Below are positions 1-9,151 of a DNA stretch of 39,541 bases, one piece after another. A program made the position numbers and the translations under genes. The notes under the pieces are model-generated. The model did no database searches. It saw only the letters and a list, made by a program, of their open reading frames with translations, and had not been told where the DNA came from. This DNA comes from Pirellulales bacterium (GTDB lineage Bacteria > Planctomycetota > Planctomycetia > Pirellulales > UBA1268), in the NCBI GenBank assembly GCA_016779265.1, contig JADHNY010000028.1:1-39541 (forward strand). Direction: 5' to 3'. Positions within the stretch are counted from its first letter, which is position 1; every line of letters begins with the position of its first letter.

Positions 1-60
1 GCCAACGGCATCGAGTGGGCTGCTGCCGGTGCTCCTCCTGCGAAACCGCGGAAGCCGTGA
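1..60 (+). CDS. Possible C-terminal end of an upstream gene (partial)
   Basis: Frame 1 is open from the first base to a TGA at 58-60 and would encode 19 residues ending in a Pro/Lys-rich tail (…APPAKPRKP). It would converge on the SDR gene, whose stop lies 24 bases further on. The tail is too short to assign to a family, and an open stretch of this length is not significant in GC-rich DNA, so this is only a plausible partial gene. Confidence 0.3.
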   Translation, partial: ANGIEWAAAGAPPAKPRKP

Positions 61-84
61 GCCGGCGGTCACAGTGGTGGTGGG

Positions 85-858
85 TCAGGTCGGCTGGTCG
101 GTGGGCCGCATCAGGACATCGTGCACCTGCACATGCTCCGGGCAGGCAAGCATGTAGACCACGGCCTCGGCCACGTCGATCGGCTCCAGCACCTTGAACC
201 GCGAGTAGGTCTCACGAGCCTTCTCGGCGGACTTGAAGTAGTGCTCGGCGAAGCCGGTCTCCACGTAGCCGGGGCAGATCTCGCCGATGCGGATCGGGTC
301 GCCGGCATCGCGGAGCTCCATCCGTAGGCTCTCAGTCAACGCTCGCACCGCATGCTTGGTGGCGCCATAGAATCCCGCTCCCGGGGGCACCCGCTGCCCT
401 GCCATCGAGCCAATGTGGATGATCTGGCCAAAACTGCCGCGGCTCCGCATGTCAGCGAGGGCTTCGCGGGTGCAGAGGCAGAGGCCAAGGATGTTGACTT
501 CGAGCATCTCTCGCCAGTCATCAGCGGTTCCATCGGCAAGGCTGCCGGCATGGCCAAGGCCCGCGTTGTTGATGAGCACATCGACCCCGCCGAAGCGGTC
601 CTTGGCCGCTGCAAACATCGCCCGCACGGCAGCTTCGTCAGCCACGTTGCAGCCAACTGCCAGCGTGGACCCGCCTGAGGGATCGGCCGCTGCGAGGACC
701 TCTGCCACCCGTTCCTTCCGGCGACCGCAGCCGACCACCCGCATGCCCTCAGCCACCAGTCTGGTGACGATCGCTTCGCCAATGCCGCTGCTGGCACCTG
801 TGACGAGGGCGGTCTTGCCATGCCAGCGGTGTATGCCGTGCGAAGGTGTGGCGGTCAT
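85..858 (-). CDS. Short-chain dehydrogenase/reductase (SDR), classical type
   Basis: This 257-residue protein is an NAD(P)-dependent oxidoreductase of the classical SDR family; the substrate cannot be predicted. The cofactor motif TGASSGIG is at residues 20-27, NNAG at about 97-100, the structural Asn at about 122, the catalytic Ser near 151 (HIGSMAG) and the YxxxK pair at Tyr164/Lys168. Length is normal for the family. It is the last gene of a minus-strand run: its ATG shares one base with the TGA of the upstream membrane-protein gene (TGATG, 856-860), which suggests translational coupling. The family call is secure. Any role with the membrane protein is inference from that coupling. Confidence 0.93.
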   Translation of the reverse strand: MTATPSHGIHRWHGKTALVTGASSGIGEAIVTRLVAEGMRVVGCGRRKERVAEVLAAADPSGGSTLAVGCNVADEAAVRAMFAAAKDRFGGVDVLINNAGLGHAGSLADGTADDWREMLEVNILGLCLCTREALADMRSRGSFGQIIHIGSMAGQRVPPGAGFYGATKHAVRALTESLRMELRDAGDPIRIGEICPGYVETGFAEHYFKSAEKARETYSRFKVLEPIDVAEAVVYMLACPEHVQVHDVLMRPTDQPT

Positions 859-2504
859 CAGGGCGTGTCTCCAGGTGGTGTGGTTTGGGTGGTGCTCTCG
901 AGTGCGGAAGCCAGGCGGATCAGTGGGAGCGGCTCATCATAGAGCCAGACAAACTGGTCCTTGCGAAACTTCTCAATCGCGTCAGGCTCGCCAAAGAGCC
1001 TGCGGAGGGTGTCTTGATTGAGCCGGCTGGTGACCACAAACGTCGGCTCAATCGCTCCGGCACCATCGGCTCGCTCAGTGAACCACCGCATGTTGTAGTT
1101 GCGGGTGTCGGGCTGGCCGTTGAGCAGGAGCGGTATGCAGTGCACCTGCCGGCTGGTTTCAAACATGATCGGCTTGGCGGTCCAGTAGTCGCCGTAGCCG
1201 GCCCGCTGATCAAGCCGTTCCAGGGTTTTCTTGAGTTTCTGGGTCGCCTCGATACGGCTGACTGCCTGAGGCACCTGGGGGAGCAGCGGCAGGCAGCCCA
1301 CAGCCAGCGCCACGCCCGCGGCGAGCAGCCCCTGCCGTCGCTCATGGGTGTTCCACCGCGAGGCCAGTAGCAACAGCCAGACCCACGGCAGCACCATCAC
1401 AGGCAGGGAGTACCGCAGCTTGCTCTCGTGGACCATCGCTCCGGCCAGGAAGGGGATGGCGAGTGAGCTGATCGTGGCGAGGATCAGGGCAAGCTCAACG
1501 GATCGCTGCCGTGTAGGAGCTTTCGCCCGCTGTGCGGCCAGCAGCCAGCCGCCACGGGCCGCCATGGGCACGGTGAGTGCTATCGGTAGCCAGATCTGCC
1601 ACTGACCGCCATCAAAGGTGCGGGCCAGGAGGTCCTGCAAGACGAGGAAGCCTTCGGCGAGATTACGGTCAAGGTCGACACCGATGCGGCTGGGGCGGGC
1701 GAGGTCAATCGCTGCGGCGAGCAGGCCGAGCGCTCCCAGGCCGATCACAAGTCGCAGTTTGCCGCGAAACGGCATCGGTGTGGGAGTGATCAGAAAGGCC
1801 GTGCACACTGGCGCCGCAAACCAGGCCACAAACACGAGATCGGAATAGCAGGCCAGAGGCACCAGAACCGCTGCTGCCCAGCGGGCACGTCGCTGGACAG
1901 GGCCCTCCCCGTGGAAGACTTCCGTCAGCAGCGGGATCAGCAGCATCCCGGCAAGCATCGCGCCTGAGTGGATGTAGGCAGTGGCGATGAATGAGAGATA
2001 GGTGCCGCCCAGGCCGATCGGGGAGCTGTTGCTGGCCAGAAAGAGGCCGGCGATCAGCAGCCACCCCCAGAGCACCGCCTCAGGCCACCGGGCTGTCTGC
2101 ATCGTCACCAGCATCCAGCCGATGCAGACGCCCAGCAGGGTGAGGAGGATGCCGCCATAAACCAGTGGCAGGGCGGTTGGGGAGAGCCGCAGGGTGACCA
2201 GGAGACCGGCGAGTGGCCAGTCGGGAAAGGTGTAGATTGCCGGGGAGAGCTGCCAGCGAAAGATCGCGGCAGGATCGGCCAGCAGGTCTTCCAGCAGCAG
2301 GTAGGGATGCACAAGGTCGCTGTTGTAGGCCGTGCGGTGAAGCGAGAGGTTGACCGTAAAGATCAGCGTCAACGCCACACCAGCCAGCAGGATGCTGCCG
2401 GCCCAGGAAAGAAGCCTGATTGCCAGGGGGCGAGGCGTGTCGGCTGATCCGGATTCCCCTGCTTCGGCGGTCGGCAGGCTCAGTGGAGTGGCATTAGGCT
2501 GCAT
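858..2504 (-). CDS. Polytopic membrane protein of unknown function
   Basis: I do not recognise a named family. The protein has about 11-12 hydrophobic segments between roughly residue 30 and residue 415, followed by a soluble C-terminal tail of about 120 residues. A loop after the first membrane segment contains SDLVHPYL, and such an acidic residue in the first external loop is seen in GT-C-fold glycosyltransferases, but that similarity is only suggestive. The reading frame extends 13 codons further upstream to a TTG at 2543; I chose the ATG at 2504 because it gives a normal N-terminus (MQPNATPLS). The gene lies downstream of lepA and its stop overlaps the SDR start by one base. Confidence 0.8.
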   Translation of the reverse strand: MQPNATPLSLPTAEAGESGSADTPRPLAIRLLSWAGSILLAGVALTLIFTVNLSLHRTAYNSDLVHPYLLLEDLLADPAAIFRWQLSPAIYTFPDWPLAGLLVTLRLSPTALPLVYGGILLTLLGVCIGWMLVTMQTARWPEAVLWGWLLIAGLFLASNSSPIGLGGTYLSFIATAYIHSGAMLAGMLLIPLLTEVFHGEGPVQRRARWAAAVLVPLACYSDLVFVAWFAAPVCTAFLITPTPMPFRGKLRLVIGLGALGLLAAAIDLARPSRIGVDLDRNLAEGFLVLQDLLARTFDGGQWQIWLPIALTVPMAARGGWLLAAQRAKAPTRQRSVELALILATISSLAIPFLAGAMVHESKLRYSLPVMVLPWVWLLLLASRWNTHERRQGLLAAGVALAVGCLPLLPQVPQAVSRIEATQKLKKTLERLDQRAGYGDYWTAKPIMFETSRQVHCIPLLLNGQPDTRNYNMRWFTERADGAGAIEPTFVVTSRLNQDTLRRLFGEPDAIEKFRKDQFVWLYDEPLPLIRLASALESTTQTTPPGDTP

Positions 2505-2564
2505 GATGCCGGCAGTCTCTGGCACGCAGCCGTTCCCTGGCAAGCCGGCTTTCAGCCTGGCCGC

Positions 2565-4376
2565 TCAGGTCCTCTCCTGGCCCGTATCGAGCACAGCCAT
2601 AAAGGCCTTCTGCGGGATGTCGACGCTGCCGATGCTCTTCATCCGCTTCTTGCCTTCCTTCTGCTTGGCCCAGAGCTTCTTCTTACGGGAGATGTCGCCG
2701 CCGTAGCACTTGGCCGTCACGTTCTTGCGAAGAGCCGAGATCGTCTCGCGAGCGATGATACGGGTGCCGATTGCCGCCTGCAGAGCCACCTCAAACATAT
2801 GGCGATCGATCTCGCCACGGAGTTTCTTGACAATCGCACGGCCGCGACGGTCGGCATCGCGGCGGTCACAGATGATCGAAAGGGCATCGACCTTCTTGCC
2901 GCCAACGAGGATGTCGAGCCGCACGAGATCGGCTGGGAAGTAGCCCTGCAGCTCGTAGTCCATCGTGCCGTAGCCTTTGGTCACGCTCTTGAGCTTGTCA
3001 TGCAGGTCGTAGATCACCTCCGCCAGCGGCAGGTCGAAGCAGAGCATCGCCCGGGTTGGCGAGAGGTATTCGGTCTTCAGATACACGCCCCGCCGATCGG
3101 TGCACAGCTGCATGATCGGCCCGATGTATTCCGCTGGCGTGATGAAGTTGGTCCGCACGATCGGCTGGCGAAACTCCTCGATCTGGCCAGAGTCGGGCAC
3201 GTCCTGCGGGTTGGTGATCTCGAGGGTCTCGCCGCTGCTGGTGAGCACCTGGTAGGTGACGTTGGGGGCTGTCTGGACGAGGTCGAGGTCAGACTCTTTC
3301 TCCAGACGCTGCTGGATGATCTCCATGTGCAGCAGACCGAGAAAGCCGCAGCGAAAGCCGAAGCCGAGCGCGTCGCTACTTTCCGGAGAATATTCGAAGG
3401 AGGGGTCGTTGATCGCAAGTTTCTCCAGCGAGTCACGCAGCTCCTCGAAGTTTTCCCCTTCGCTGGGATAGAGGCCGCAGTAGACCATCCGCTGAGGCGG
3501 CTTGTAGCCGGGCAGAGCCTCGGCCGCTTCATCACCGGGAACAGTGACCGTGTCGCCGATGTGGACCTGCTTGACGTCTTTGATGTTGCAGACGAGATAG
3601 CCCACCTGGCCTGCGCGGAGTTCTTCGCAGGCCCGCCGCTGCGGCACGAACTGGCCGAGTTCGGTCACTTCATGTGTGGTTCCCTGGCGGGCAAAGCGAA
3701 TCTTCTGGCCCTTGCGGACCGTGCCGTCGAGGATGCGGATGTAGGTGATCGCGCCGCGATACGCGTCGTAGAGGCTGTCAAAGACCATCGCACGGAGCAC
3801 CTTGTCGGGATCGCCGACTGGCGGCGGCACCCGCTCCACGATCGCTTCGAGCACCTCTTCAATGCCGATGCCACTCTTGGCACTGGCACGGATTACTTCT
3901 TCTGGATCGATCGCGAGGCTCTGCTCCATCTCCTCAAGCACTTCGTCGACCCGGGCATAGGTCAGGTCGACCTTATTGATCACCGGCACGATCGTCAGGT
4001 CTTGAGCGATGGCTGAATAGGCGTTGGCAACGGTCTGGGCTTCCACGCCTTGAAAGGCATCAACCAGGAGGACGGCGCCTTCACAGCAGGCAAGGCTGCG
4101 GGAAACCTCATACTGAAAGTCGACGTGGCCTGGGGTGTCAATCAGGTTGAGCTCATAGAGCTCGCCTTTGTGGCGATACTCCATTCGTACGGCTCGCGCC
4201 TTGATCGTGATGCCTCGCTGCCGCTCAAGCTCCATGTCATCGAGCATCTGCTCTTTGAGCTGCCGCTTTTCGACGGTGCCAGTGTGTTCGAGCAGGCGAT
4301 CGGCGAGGGTGCTCTTGCCGTGGTCGATGTGGGCAACGATCGAGAAGTTGCGGATGTGCTTACAGTCAAAGGGCAT
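2565..4376 (-). CDS. lepA: Elongation factor 4 (LepA), ribosome-associated GTPase
   Basis: LepA is a translational GTPase that acts on stalled or mistranslocated ribosomes. The 603-residue length is standard. The G-domain motifs are clear near the N-terminus: AHIDHGKST (P-loop), DTPGH and NKVD. EF-G-like domains follow, and the LepA-specific C-terminal domain has the typical KKKLWAKQKEGKKRMKSIG stretch near the end. The start MPFDCKHIRNFSIVAHIDHGKS matches the usual LepA N-terminus. It sits 89 bases downstream of the ROK kinase and may be co-transcribed with it and with the membrane protein that follows. No key residue is missing. Confidence 0.98.
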   Translation of the reverse strand: MPFDCKHIRNFSIVAHIDHGKSTLADRLLEHTGTVEKRQLKEQMLDDMELERQRGITIKARAVRMEYRHKGELYELNLIDTPGHVDFQYEVSRSLACCEGAVLLVDAFQGVEAQTVANAYSAIAQDLTIVPVINKVDLTYARVDEVLEEMEQSLAIDPEEVIRASAKSGIGIEEVLEAIVERVPPPVGDPDKVLRAMVFDSLYDAYRGAITYIRILDGTVRKGQKIRFARQGTTHEVTELGQFVPQRRACEELRAGQVGYLVCNIKDVKQVHIGDTVTVPGDEAAEALPGYKPPQRMVYCGLYPSEGENFEELRDSLEKLAINDPSFEYSPESSDALGFGFRCGFLGLLHMEIIQQRLEKESDLDLVQTAPNVTYQVLTSSGETLEITNPQDVPDSGQIEEFRQPIVRTNFITPAEYIGPIMQLCTDRRGVYLKTEYLSPTRAMLCFDLPLAEVIYDLHDKLKSVTKGYGTMDYELQGYFPADLVRLDILVGGKKVDALSIICDRRDADRRGRAIVKKLRGEIDRHMFEVALQAAIGTRIIARETISALRKNVTAKCYGGDISRKKKLWAKQKEGKKRMKSIGSVDIPQKAFMAVLDTGQERT

Positions 4377-4465
4377 TGCAGAGATGGGATCGCAAGAAGG
4401 TTGGGTGGGCAGGAACGTTGGGGGCAGGGTGGAGTTGTTGCGGGAGGTGCTGGATTCCGCAGCTG

Positions 4466-5521
4466 TCAGCTGCCGCGACCAGCATGCCGACGGAAGGCGA
4501 CCCGGGCGAGGCCGGCGGCGCCGATGTAGCCGGCATCACCGCCAAGGGTCGCGTATTGAATCGTCGTCTCCCGGGCCAGGACAGGGAAGGCCTGCTCGCG
4601 AACCTCCTGCCGGACACGCTCGATGTAGGCCCGTCCGATCGGATCATCTTCCCCGTCGAACGTCATCGCACCGCCAAGGACGACCCCCTCAGGATCGATG
4701 ATGTGCATCAGATTGACCGTTCCAATGCCCATCCAGCGGGCGGCGTCGAGGATCAGATCGAGGGCCAGCTGGTCTCCCAACCGAGCGGCTTGGGCGATCA
4801 GCACGGGCGTCAACGCCTCACCTGCTGCGACAGCCTCAGCCAGTGGGCCGGCCGCTCCGCAGGCAAGCTTCTCCCTGGCGATCGCCACCAAAGACGTGGC
4901 ACTGGCGTATGCCTCAAGGTGCCCTCGCTGACCACAGGGGCAGTCGCGGGCGGTGTCACTGGTGTCAACAATGATGTGACCGCATTCAGTCGCGTGGCTG
5001 TGGTGACCCTCCAGGCAGGAGTCGCCAATGATCACGCCACCGCCAATCCCCGTGCCGAGCGTCCAGAAGACCATGCTGGAGAGGCTGCGTCCGGAGCCAG
5101 TCCAGTATTCCCCATAGGCCGCTGCCGTCGCGTCGTTGGCAAAGGTGACCGCATGACCGCAGTGCTCCGCGACTCGGTCACGGATCGGAAAGCCTTCAAA
5201 GCCAGGCATGTTGCCCGTGTCGTAAAGGACACCGGTGTGCAGGTTCTGCGGGCCAGGTGTTCCCAGCCCGACGCCTGCGAGTTCGTCGCTGGCCACGCCA
5301 GCGAGGTCGCAGAGTGTGCCCACCATGCCGCCGAGGCGAACCGCCACATCGGCAGGGCCTTGATCAACCCGGCTCTCTTGGGAGGCATACGCAATCGTTC
5401 TGCCAGCATCGTCCACCATGCCGGCTTTGATGTTGGTGCCACCGAGGTCGAGGCCGACAAAGAGCGGCCTCGAGGCCTCGGTCGCAGCAATCCAAGAAGA
5501 GCGATCTGACGCGTTGTGCAT
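4466..5521 (-). CDS. ROK-family sugar kinase (glucokinase-like)
   Basis: The protein (351 residues) probably phosphorylates glucose or a related hexose in the cytoplasm. The ATP-binding motif GLDLGGTNIKAG is at residues 23-34, the catalytic Asp is in FANDATAA (Asp130), the metal-binding ECGH has His182, and the ROK zinc motif CPCGQRGHLEAYAS starts at Cys194. In most ROK kinases this motif reads CxCGxxGCxE; here the third Cys is replaced by His201, a substitution still able to bind zinc. The N-terminal 18 residues before the first strand are somewhat long. There is no linked transcription-factor domain, so it is a kinase and not a NagC-type regulator. Sugar specificity cannot be settled from the sequence. 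Confidence 0.92.
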   Translation of the reverse strand: MHNASDRSSWIAATEASRPLFVGLDLGGTNIKAGMVDDAGRTIAYASQESRVDQGPADVAVRLGGMVGTLCDLAGVASDELAGVGLGTPGPQNLHTGVLYDTGNMPGFEGFPIRDRVAEHCGHAVTFANDATAAAYGEYWTGSGRSLSSMVFWTLGTGIGGGVIIGDSCLEGHHSHATECGHIIVDTSDTARDCPCGQRGHLEAYASATSLVAIAREKLACGAAGPLAEAVAAGEALTPVLIAQAARLGDQLALDLILDAARWMGIGTVNLMHIIDPEGVVLGGAMTFDGEDDPIGRAYIERVRQEVREQAFPVLARETTIQYATLGGDAGYIGAAGLARVAFRRHAGRGS

Positions 5522-5620
5522 GGGCTGATATACCGGCGGGAGACTGTTCCCTGAATCGGTTTCCCACCCCTCTCCGCGTCAGTTTTCTGTGCGTCAGTCT
5601 GGCTGCAGCAGGAACAGCGG

Positions 5621-7285
5621 CTAGCTCTCTGAAGGCAGTCGGCTGGTCTCCACGGAGGGAAACGGGCCGGTGCAGGCCTTCATGAACTCAACCAGATCCG
5701 CCTTCTCCTCGTCAGTGAGGTTGAGAGGCTTCACCTTGTCGCTGAGGTGCGGGTTGGGATGACCACCCTTGTTATACCACTCCACCACTTCCTCGAGCGT
5801 CTGCTGTGAGCCGTCGTGCATGTAGGGGGCGGTGAGCGCCACATTGCGGACCGTTGGCGTCTTGAAAGCCCCCATGTCCTTCTCGTCACCGGTCACCGCA
5901 AAGCGGCCCACATCGGGCTCGTCCTTCTCCATGCCGACACCGAGATTGTGGTACTTCTCGTCAGCAAGATTGGCACCGACATGGCAGGCGGTGCAGTTCC
6001 CTTTTTCCGTGAAGAAGATGTCACGGCCCCGCTTGGCTGAGTCGCTCATCGGGTTGGCCTCGGCGGCAGCCGTGAGCATGGCGTACTTCGCGGCGAGGTC
6101 TTCATCGTCTGCGATGTCTTCCTCGTCGAGGGCCTCAAAAGGAAGCAGGGCTTCGTAGTAGTCCCATGGGGAGGGGGCTGTCACAATCGATCGCTCGAAG
6201 GTGGCGATGGCCTGTCCGACACGATCGATGGTGACCTCACCAAAGATGGCGTCAAACTGACGCTTGTAGACGGGGATCTCAGCGAGGCGAGCAACCACAC
6301 CCTCGTGCGTGAAGCCCATCTCGATCGGATTGGCGATCGGACCGACTGCCTGCGCCTCGAGGGAATCGACACGACCATCCCAAAACTGCGGACCGGAGAG
6401 GATGCGGTTGTAGGAGACCGGTGAGTTGCGTCCACCTTCCTGGCCGTTAACGCCAACCCCAAACTGGGTGTGGGCTGCATAGCCCTCAGCAGGGTTGTGG
6501 CAGCTAGCGCAGCTGACCGTTGAATCCTTCGAAAGACGTGTGTCGAAGTAGAGCTGTCTGCCAAGTTCGATCTTCGCTCGAGTGAGCGGGTTGGTGTCGA
6601 TGCCCGTGATCTGATTGGCTCCAGTGGCCAGGCCAAGCGGCAGCTCTGGCATCAGCTCGATGTGATTCTTGGGATCTGCCAGCCACGCGTCGATCTGCTC
6701 CAGGGTGATCGGGCCAGCACCCGGCACACCAGCAGTCAGCGAGGGATCGCCAAGCTGCACCACTTCTGCAGCCATCGCTGAGCCATCGAGGACGGCTGCC
6801 TGCAGTGTGGCAATCGCCTCAGCGTCGGCATCTGATGTGGCAGCTCCATCGGTGGTGGCTGGTTCATTGCCGGCAGCGGCATCCTGCACCTTCTCAGCGG
6901 CTTCTTGGGCGGCATCAGCAGCACTGGCGGCGGCATCCGCTGCTGCGTCCGCGGCGTTGGCCGCCGCATCCGCAGCGGTGTCTTTGAGCTCTTCGACCTT
7001 GTCGGTTGCCGCATCAACAGCCGTCTCCACCGTCTCCTTGGCGGCGTCGATCACGCGGTCGGCCTCTTCCTTGGCCGCATCGACTGCCGCCTTCGCCTGG
7101 TCGGCTGCGTCTTCCTCCGAACGAGGCTCAGCATCTTCCGCAGGGGCTGCCACCTCTTCGACCTCAACTGCCTGTGGAGCGTCTTTGGCAGGCTCCGATG
7201 GTGAGCAGCCGAGCGTCACAACGACAGCGGGAACGGTGGCAAAGGCAAGGCCACGCAGGGAGGGCATCAAAAACTGGCGGAGCAT
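5621..7285 (-). CDS. Di-haem cytochrome c peroxidase / MauG family with alanine-rich N-terminal spacer
   Basis: This 554-residue protein is a periplasmic di-haem peroxidase that would reduce hydrogen peroxide using electrons from c-type cytochromes. The haem motifs are CASCH (Cys259-His263) and CTACH (Cys431-His435). Typical family stretches are LGRQLYFDTRLSKD before haem 1, QFWDGRVDSLEAQA, and TPTVRNVALTAPYMHDGS near residues 476-493. The N-terminus has a hydrophobic segment ending in TLGC (Cys27), an imperfect lipobox, so it may be a lipoprotein. Residues about 58-138 form an unusual Ala/Asp/Lys-rich repetitive helix (AADAAADAAASAADAA-like) absent from ordinary peroxidases of about 330-400 residues. 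A purine-rich TTTGGAGAA precedes the ATG. Confidence 0.93.
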   Translation of the reverse strand: MLRQFLMPSLRGLAFATVPAVVVTLGCSPSEPAKDAPQAVEVEEVAAPAEDAEPRSEEDAADQAKAAVDAAKEEADRVIDAAKETVETAVDAATDKVEELKDTAADAAANAADAAADAAASAADAAQEAAEKVQDAAAGNEPATTDGAATSDADAEAIATLQAAVLDGSAMAAEVVQLGDPSLTAGVPGAGPITLEQIDAWLADPKNHIELMPELPLGLATGANQITGIDTNPLTRAKIELGRQLYFDTRLSKDSTVSCASCHNPAEGYAAHTQFGVGVNGQEGGRNSPVSYNRILSGPQFWDGRVDSLEAQAVGPIANPIEMGFTHEGVVARLAEIPVYKRQFDAIFGEVTIDRVGQAIATFERSIVTAPSPWDYYEALLPFEALDEEDIADDEDLAAKYAMLTAAAEANPMSDSAKRGRDIFFTEKGNCTACHVGANLADEKYHNLGVGMEKDEPDVGRFAVTGDEKDMGAFKTPTVRNVALTAPYMHDGSQQTLEEVVEWYNKGGHPNPHLSDKVKPLNLTDEEKADLVEFMKACTGPFPSVETSRLPSES

Positions 7286-7510
7286 CGTGTGTTCTCCAAA
7301 GCGAGAGAATCAGGTGTGAACGAGTTTGGCAGGGAAAAGGTCTGGCAGGATGGACTGGTGCGGATTGAGGAACTTCAGGCGAACTTGGCACGTAAAGATC
7401 GTCGGATCCGTGACCGCGGAAGCGGCATCCTGAAATCCACCGTAACCTGATTGTAGACCTTCGGCGGCAGCGGCAACACTGCCGAACTGACGGAGTGTGG
7501 GATCGTGGGT

Positions 7511-8005
7511 TCACGCCCCGACCAGGTCTGCGGTGGCCAGCCAGGCGAGCTCGCCCGGATGGCCCAGGCCGTCGTCGAGCCGAATCGAGGCGACCGAGCC
7601 TTTCTGCATCCGGACCAGGGCTGAACCGTCGCCGATGGCCATCGCCACCAGACGACCGACACAGGGGCTGTGGCCAACCCAGGCGACCCGGGCAGCATCC
7701 TGCTCCAGCGTCCACTCGAGCATTGCGGCCCAGTCTGAACCAGGGGCCAGGGCATCGACGGTGACCACGGCGGGATGCTCAAAGAGTTCCTCAGCGAGGA
7801 TCTCCGCGGTCTGCTGGGTGCGGATGAGTGGGCTTGTTGCGATCGCGTCGACCTGCATGCCCGCCTCGGCCAGCCGACGGGCCATCTTGCGAAATCGCTT
7901 GATGCCTTTCTTGGTCAGGCTGCGAGAGAAGTCGGTGCCATCCTCGCCGAAATCCTCCGCCCAGGCATGCCGTGCGATGTAGAGATGGCTGGTGATCGTC
8001 GGCAT
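7511..8005 (-). CDS. sixA: SixA-type phosphohistidine phosphatase (histidine phosphatase superfamily)
   Basis: This 164-residue protein of the phosphoglycerate-mutase-like superfamily resembles SixA, which removes phosphate from phosphohistidine in phosphotransfer proteins. The catalytic ARHA (Arg12-His13), the TSPLIRTQQTAEIL stretch (58-70) and the second histidine in WVGHSP (His112) are all present. The frame extends upstream to a GTG at 8056, but the ATG at 8005 is preferred because it puts the RHA motif at the usual distance from the N-terminus and has AAGGAAAA about 11 bases upstream. It is the last gene of a minus-strand set behind the RNase HII-like gene. Its partner phosphoprotein is unknown. 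Confidence 0.88.
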   Translation of the reverse strand: MPTITSHLYIARHAWAEDFGEDGTDFSRSLTKKGIKRFRKMARRLAEAGMQVDAIATSPLIRTQQTAEILAEELFEHPAVVTVDALAPGSDWAAMLEWTLEQDAARVAWVGHSPCVGRLVAMAIGDGSALVRMQKGSVASIRLDDGLGHPGELAWLATADLVGA

Positions 8006-8128
8006 GGTGTGCTGGTTTTCCTTGTCCCAATGGAGACAGCCTGCAACCCACGTCACAGGCTCTCATCCGATTGTGCTTGCAGCCACTGAATCGAGCAAAC
8101 TGGCAACCGGTGCCACGCTGGCCAGACG

Positions 8129-9151
8129 CTAGACCTGTCGCCAGAGCTGTGAGTGCTCAATGCCGAGCCGCTGGATCGAGGCTGCGGCGGCGGCATACCA
8201 ACGGGCTGCATCGACGGGATAGCCAGCTGTCGGGGTGAGGCCTGCATCCTGATCACACCAGAACGCGTTGAAGCGTTCCATCGCCAGTTCTCGGATCAGT
8301 TTCGCAGTCAGGCTGGCGACGGCCACGGGTGGGCGGCGTTCGCCCTTCACGCAGAACTCAAGATGCGTCTCACTCGCTGCTGGCCCTCCAAAGAGCCCGC
8401 CGTCAAAGAGGCCAGTGGCTGTGAGCTGATAGGCAGACCGTTGGGCAGTCTCCTCACGCACAGCCGCCTGCGTGCCGAAGGCGGCGGCAATCACACTGCT
8501 GTACCGCTTGCGGCCGCCATGCCGGTCACACCAGATCAGTGTCGGCTCTGTGGCGGTGCCCCAGCTCTCTGCGAGCGTGGCGGCAAGCTGCAGGGTTTCC
8601 CGTGAGAGGATGTCGGACTTGTTCATGCCACGTTCCAGAAGACTGTTAAACAGCCCCGGGTAGACGCAACGACACGCGAGAGACACCAGACGGATGCCCC
8701 GTGTTGCCAACCCTTCTTTAAGGGCAGCGGCATCGGTGGCGATCGCTGCCTGTGCGGCATCGGTGAGCAGTGACTCGGTGGTAAATGACTGCCACTCCAG
8801 AGATGTGTCGATGCGGTCAGGGCCGATCTGGCCTAGCCTTGCCACGAGAGCTGGCCAGGTGTGTGGGAGCCCGCTGGCTGCAGGATCACTCTGCGCGACC
8901 GCGACCGCGGTGAGCGCCGAATGCATCAGCGTGTCGCGGCCGGTGCCGCCACGGAAGACCTCCTTGGAGTCGCGCCAGATCACCGTGGGCTTCGTGGTGG
9001 CCTTCGTGGCGAGCAGCTCAGCAACGGCCTCGCAGAGAATCGTCTCCGCCTCGTCTGCTGGGGCGTCGACCTTCCACGCCGTCGCGCCGATCACCAGTGG
9101 CCCGAGGTTTGGTCCGTAGCCTGCTTCGTCGGTACCGATCACCAGTGTCAT
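8129..9151 (-). CDS. Divergent ribonuclease HII-like protein
   Basis: This 340-residue protein carries the signature order of RNase HII but is much longer than the usual roughly 200-220 residues. IGTDEAGYGPNLGPLVIGA (from residue 5) matches the DEAGRGPLAGPVV opening with Asp8 and Glu9. WRDSKEVF (59-66) matches the DSK motif. LIWCDRHGG has Asp209, and VASLTAKLIRELAMERF (278-294) matches ASILAKVTRDxxM with Glu288 in the place of the last catalytic Asp. GYPVDAARW matches the late GYGT region. Two features differ from true RNase HII: GRG becomes GYG, and RD becomes RE. There is also an insertion of about 100 residues between the DSK motif and Asp209. The start overlaps the TrmH stop by 4 bases (ATGA). 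Activity is unproven. Confidence 0.75.
   Translation of the reverse strand: MTLVIGTDEAGYGPNLGPLVIGATAWKVDAPADEAETILCEAVAELLATKATTKPTVIWRDSKEVFRGGTGRDTLMHSALTAVAVAQSDPAASGLPHTWPALVARLGQIGPDRIDTSLEWQSFTTESLLTDAAQAAIATDAAALKEGLATRGIRLVSLACRCVYPGLFNSLLERGMNKSDILSRETLQLAATLAESWGTATEPTLIWCDRHGGRKRYSSVIAAAFGTQAAVREETAQRSAYQLTATGLFDGGLFGGPAASETHLEFCVKGERRPPVAVASLTAKLIRELAMERFNAFWCDQDAGLTPTAGYPVDAARWYAAAAASIQRLGIEHSQLWRQV

Noticed and set aside
2799-4016. 405-residue open frame antisense to lepA
   Set aside because: It lies entirely opposite lepA, which has all family motifs. Its amino-acid content is that of a shadow frame.
6669-7319. Ser/Ala-rich 216-residue open frame opposite the cytochrome c peroxidase
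   Set aside because: It is the reverse complement of the alanine-rich repetitive region, so its composition is a by-product of that repeat.
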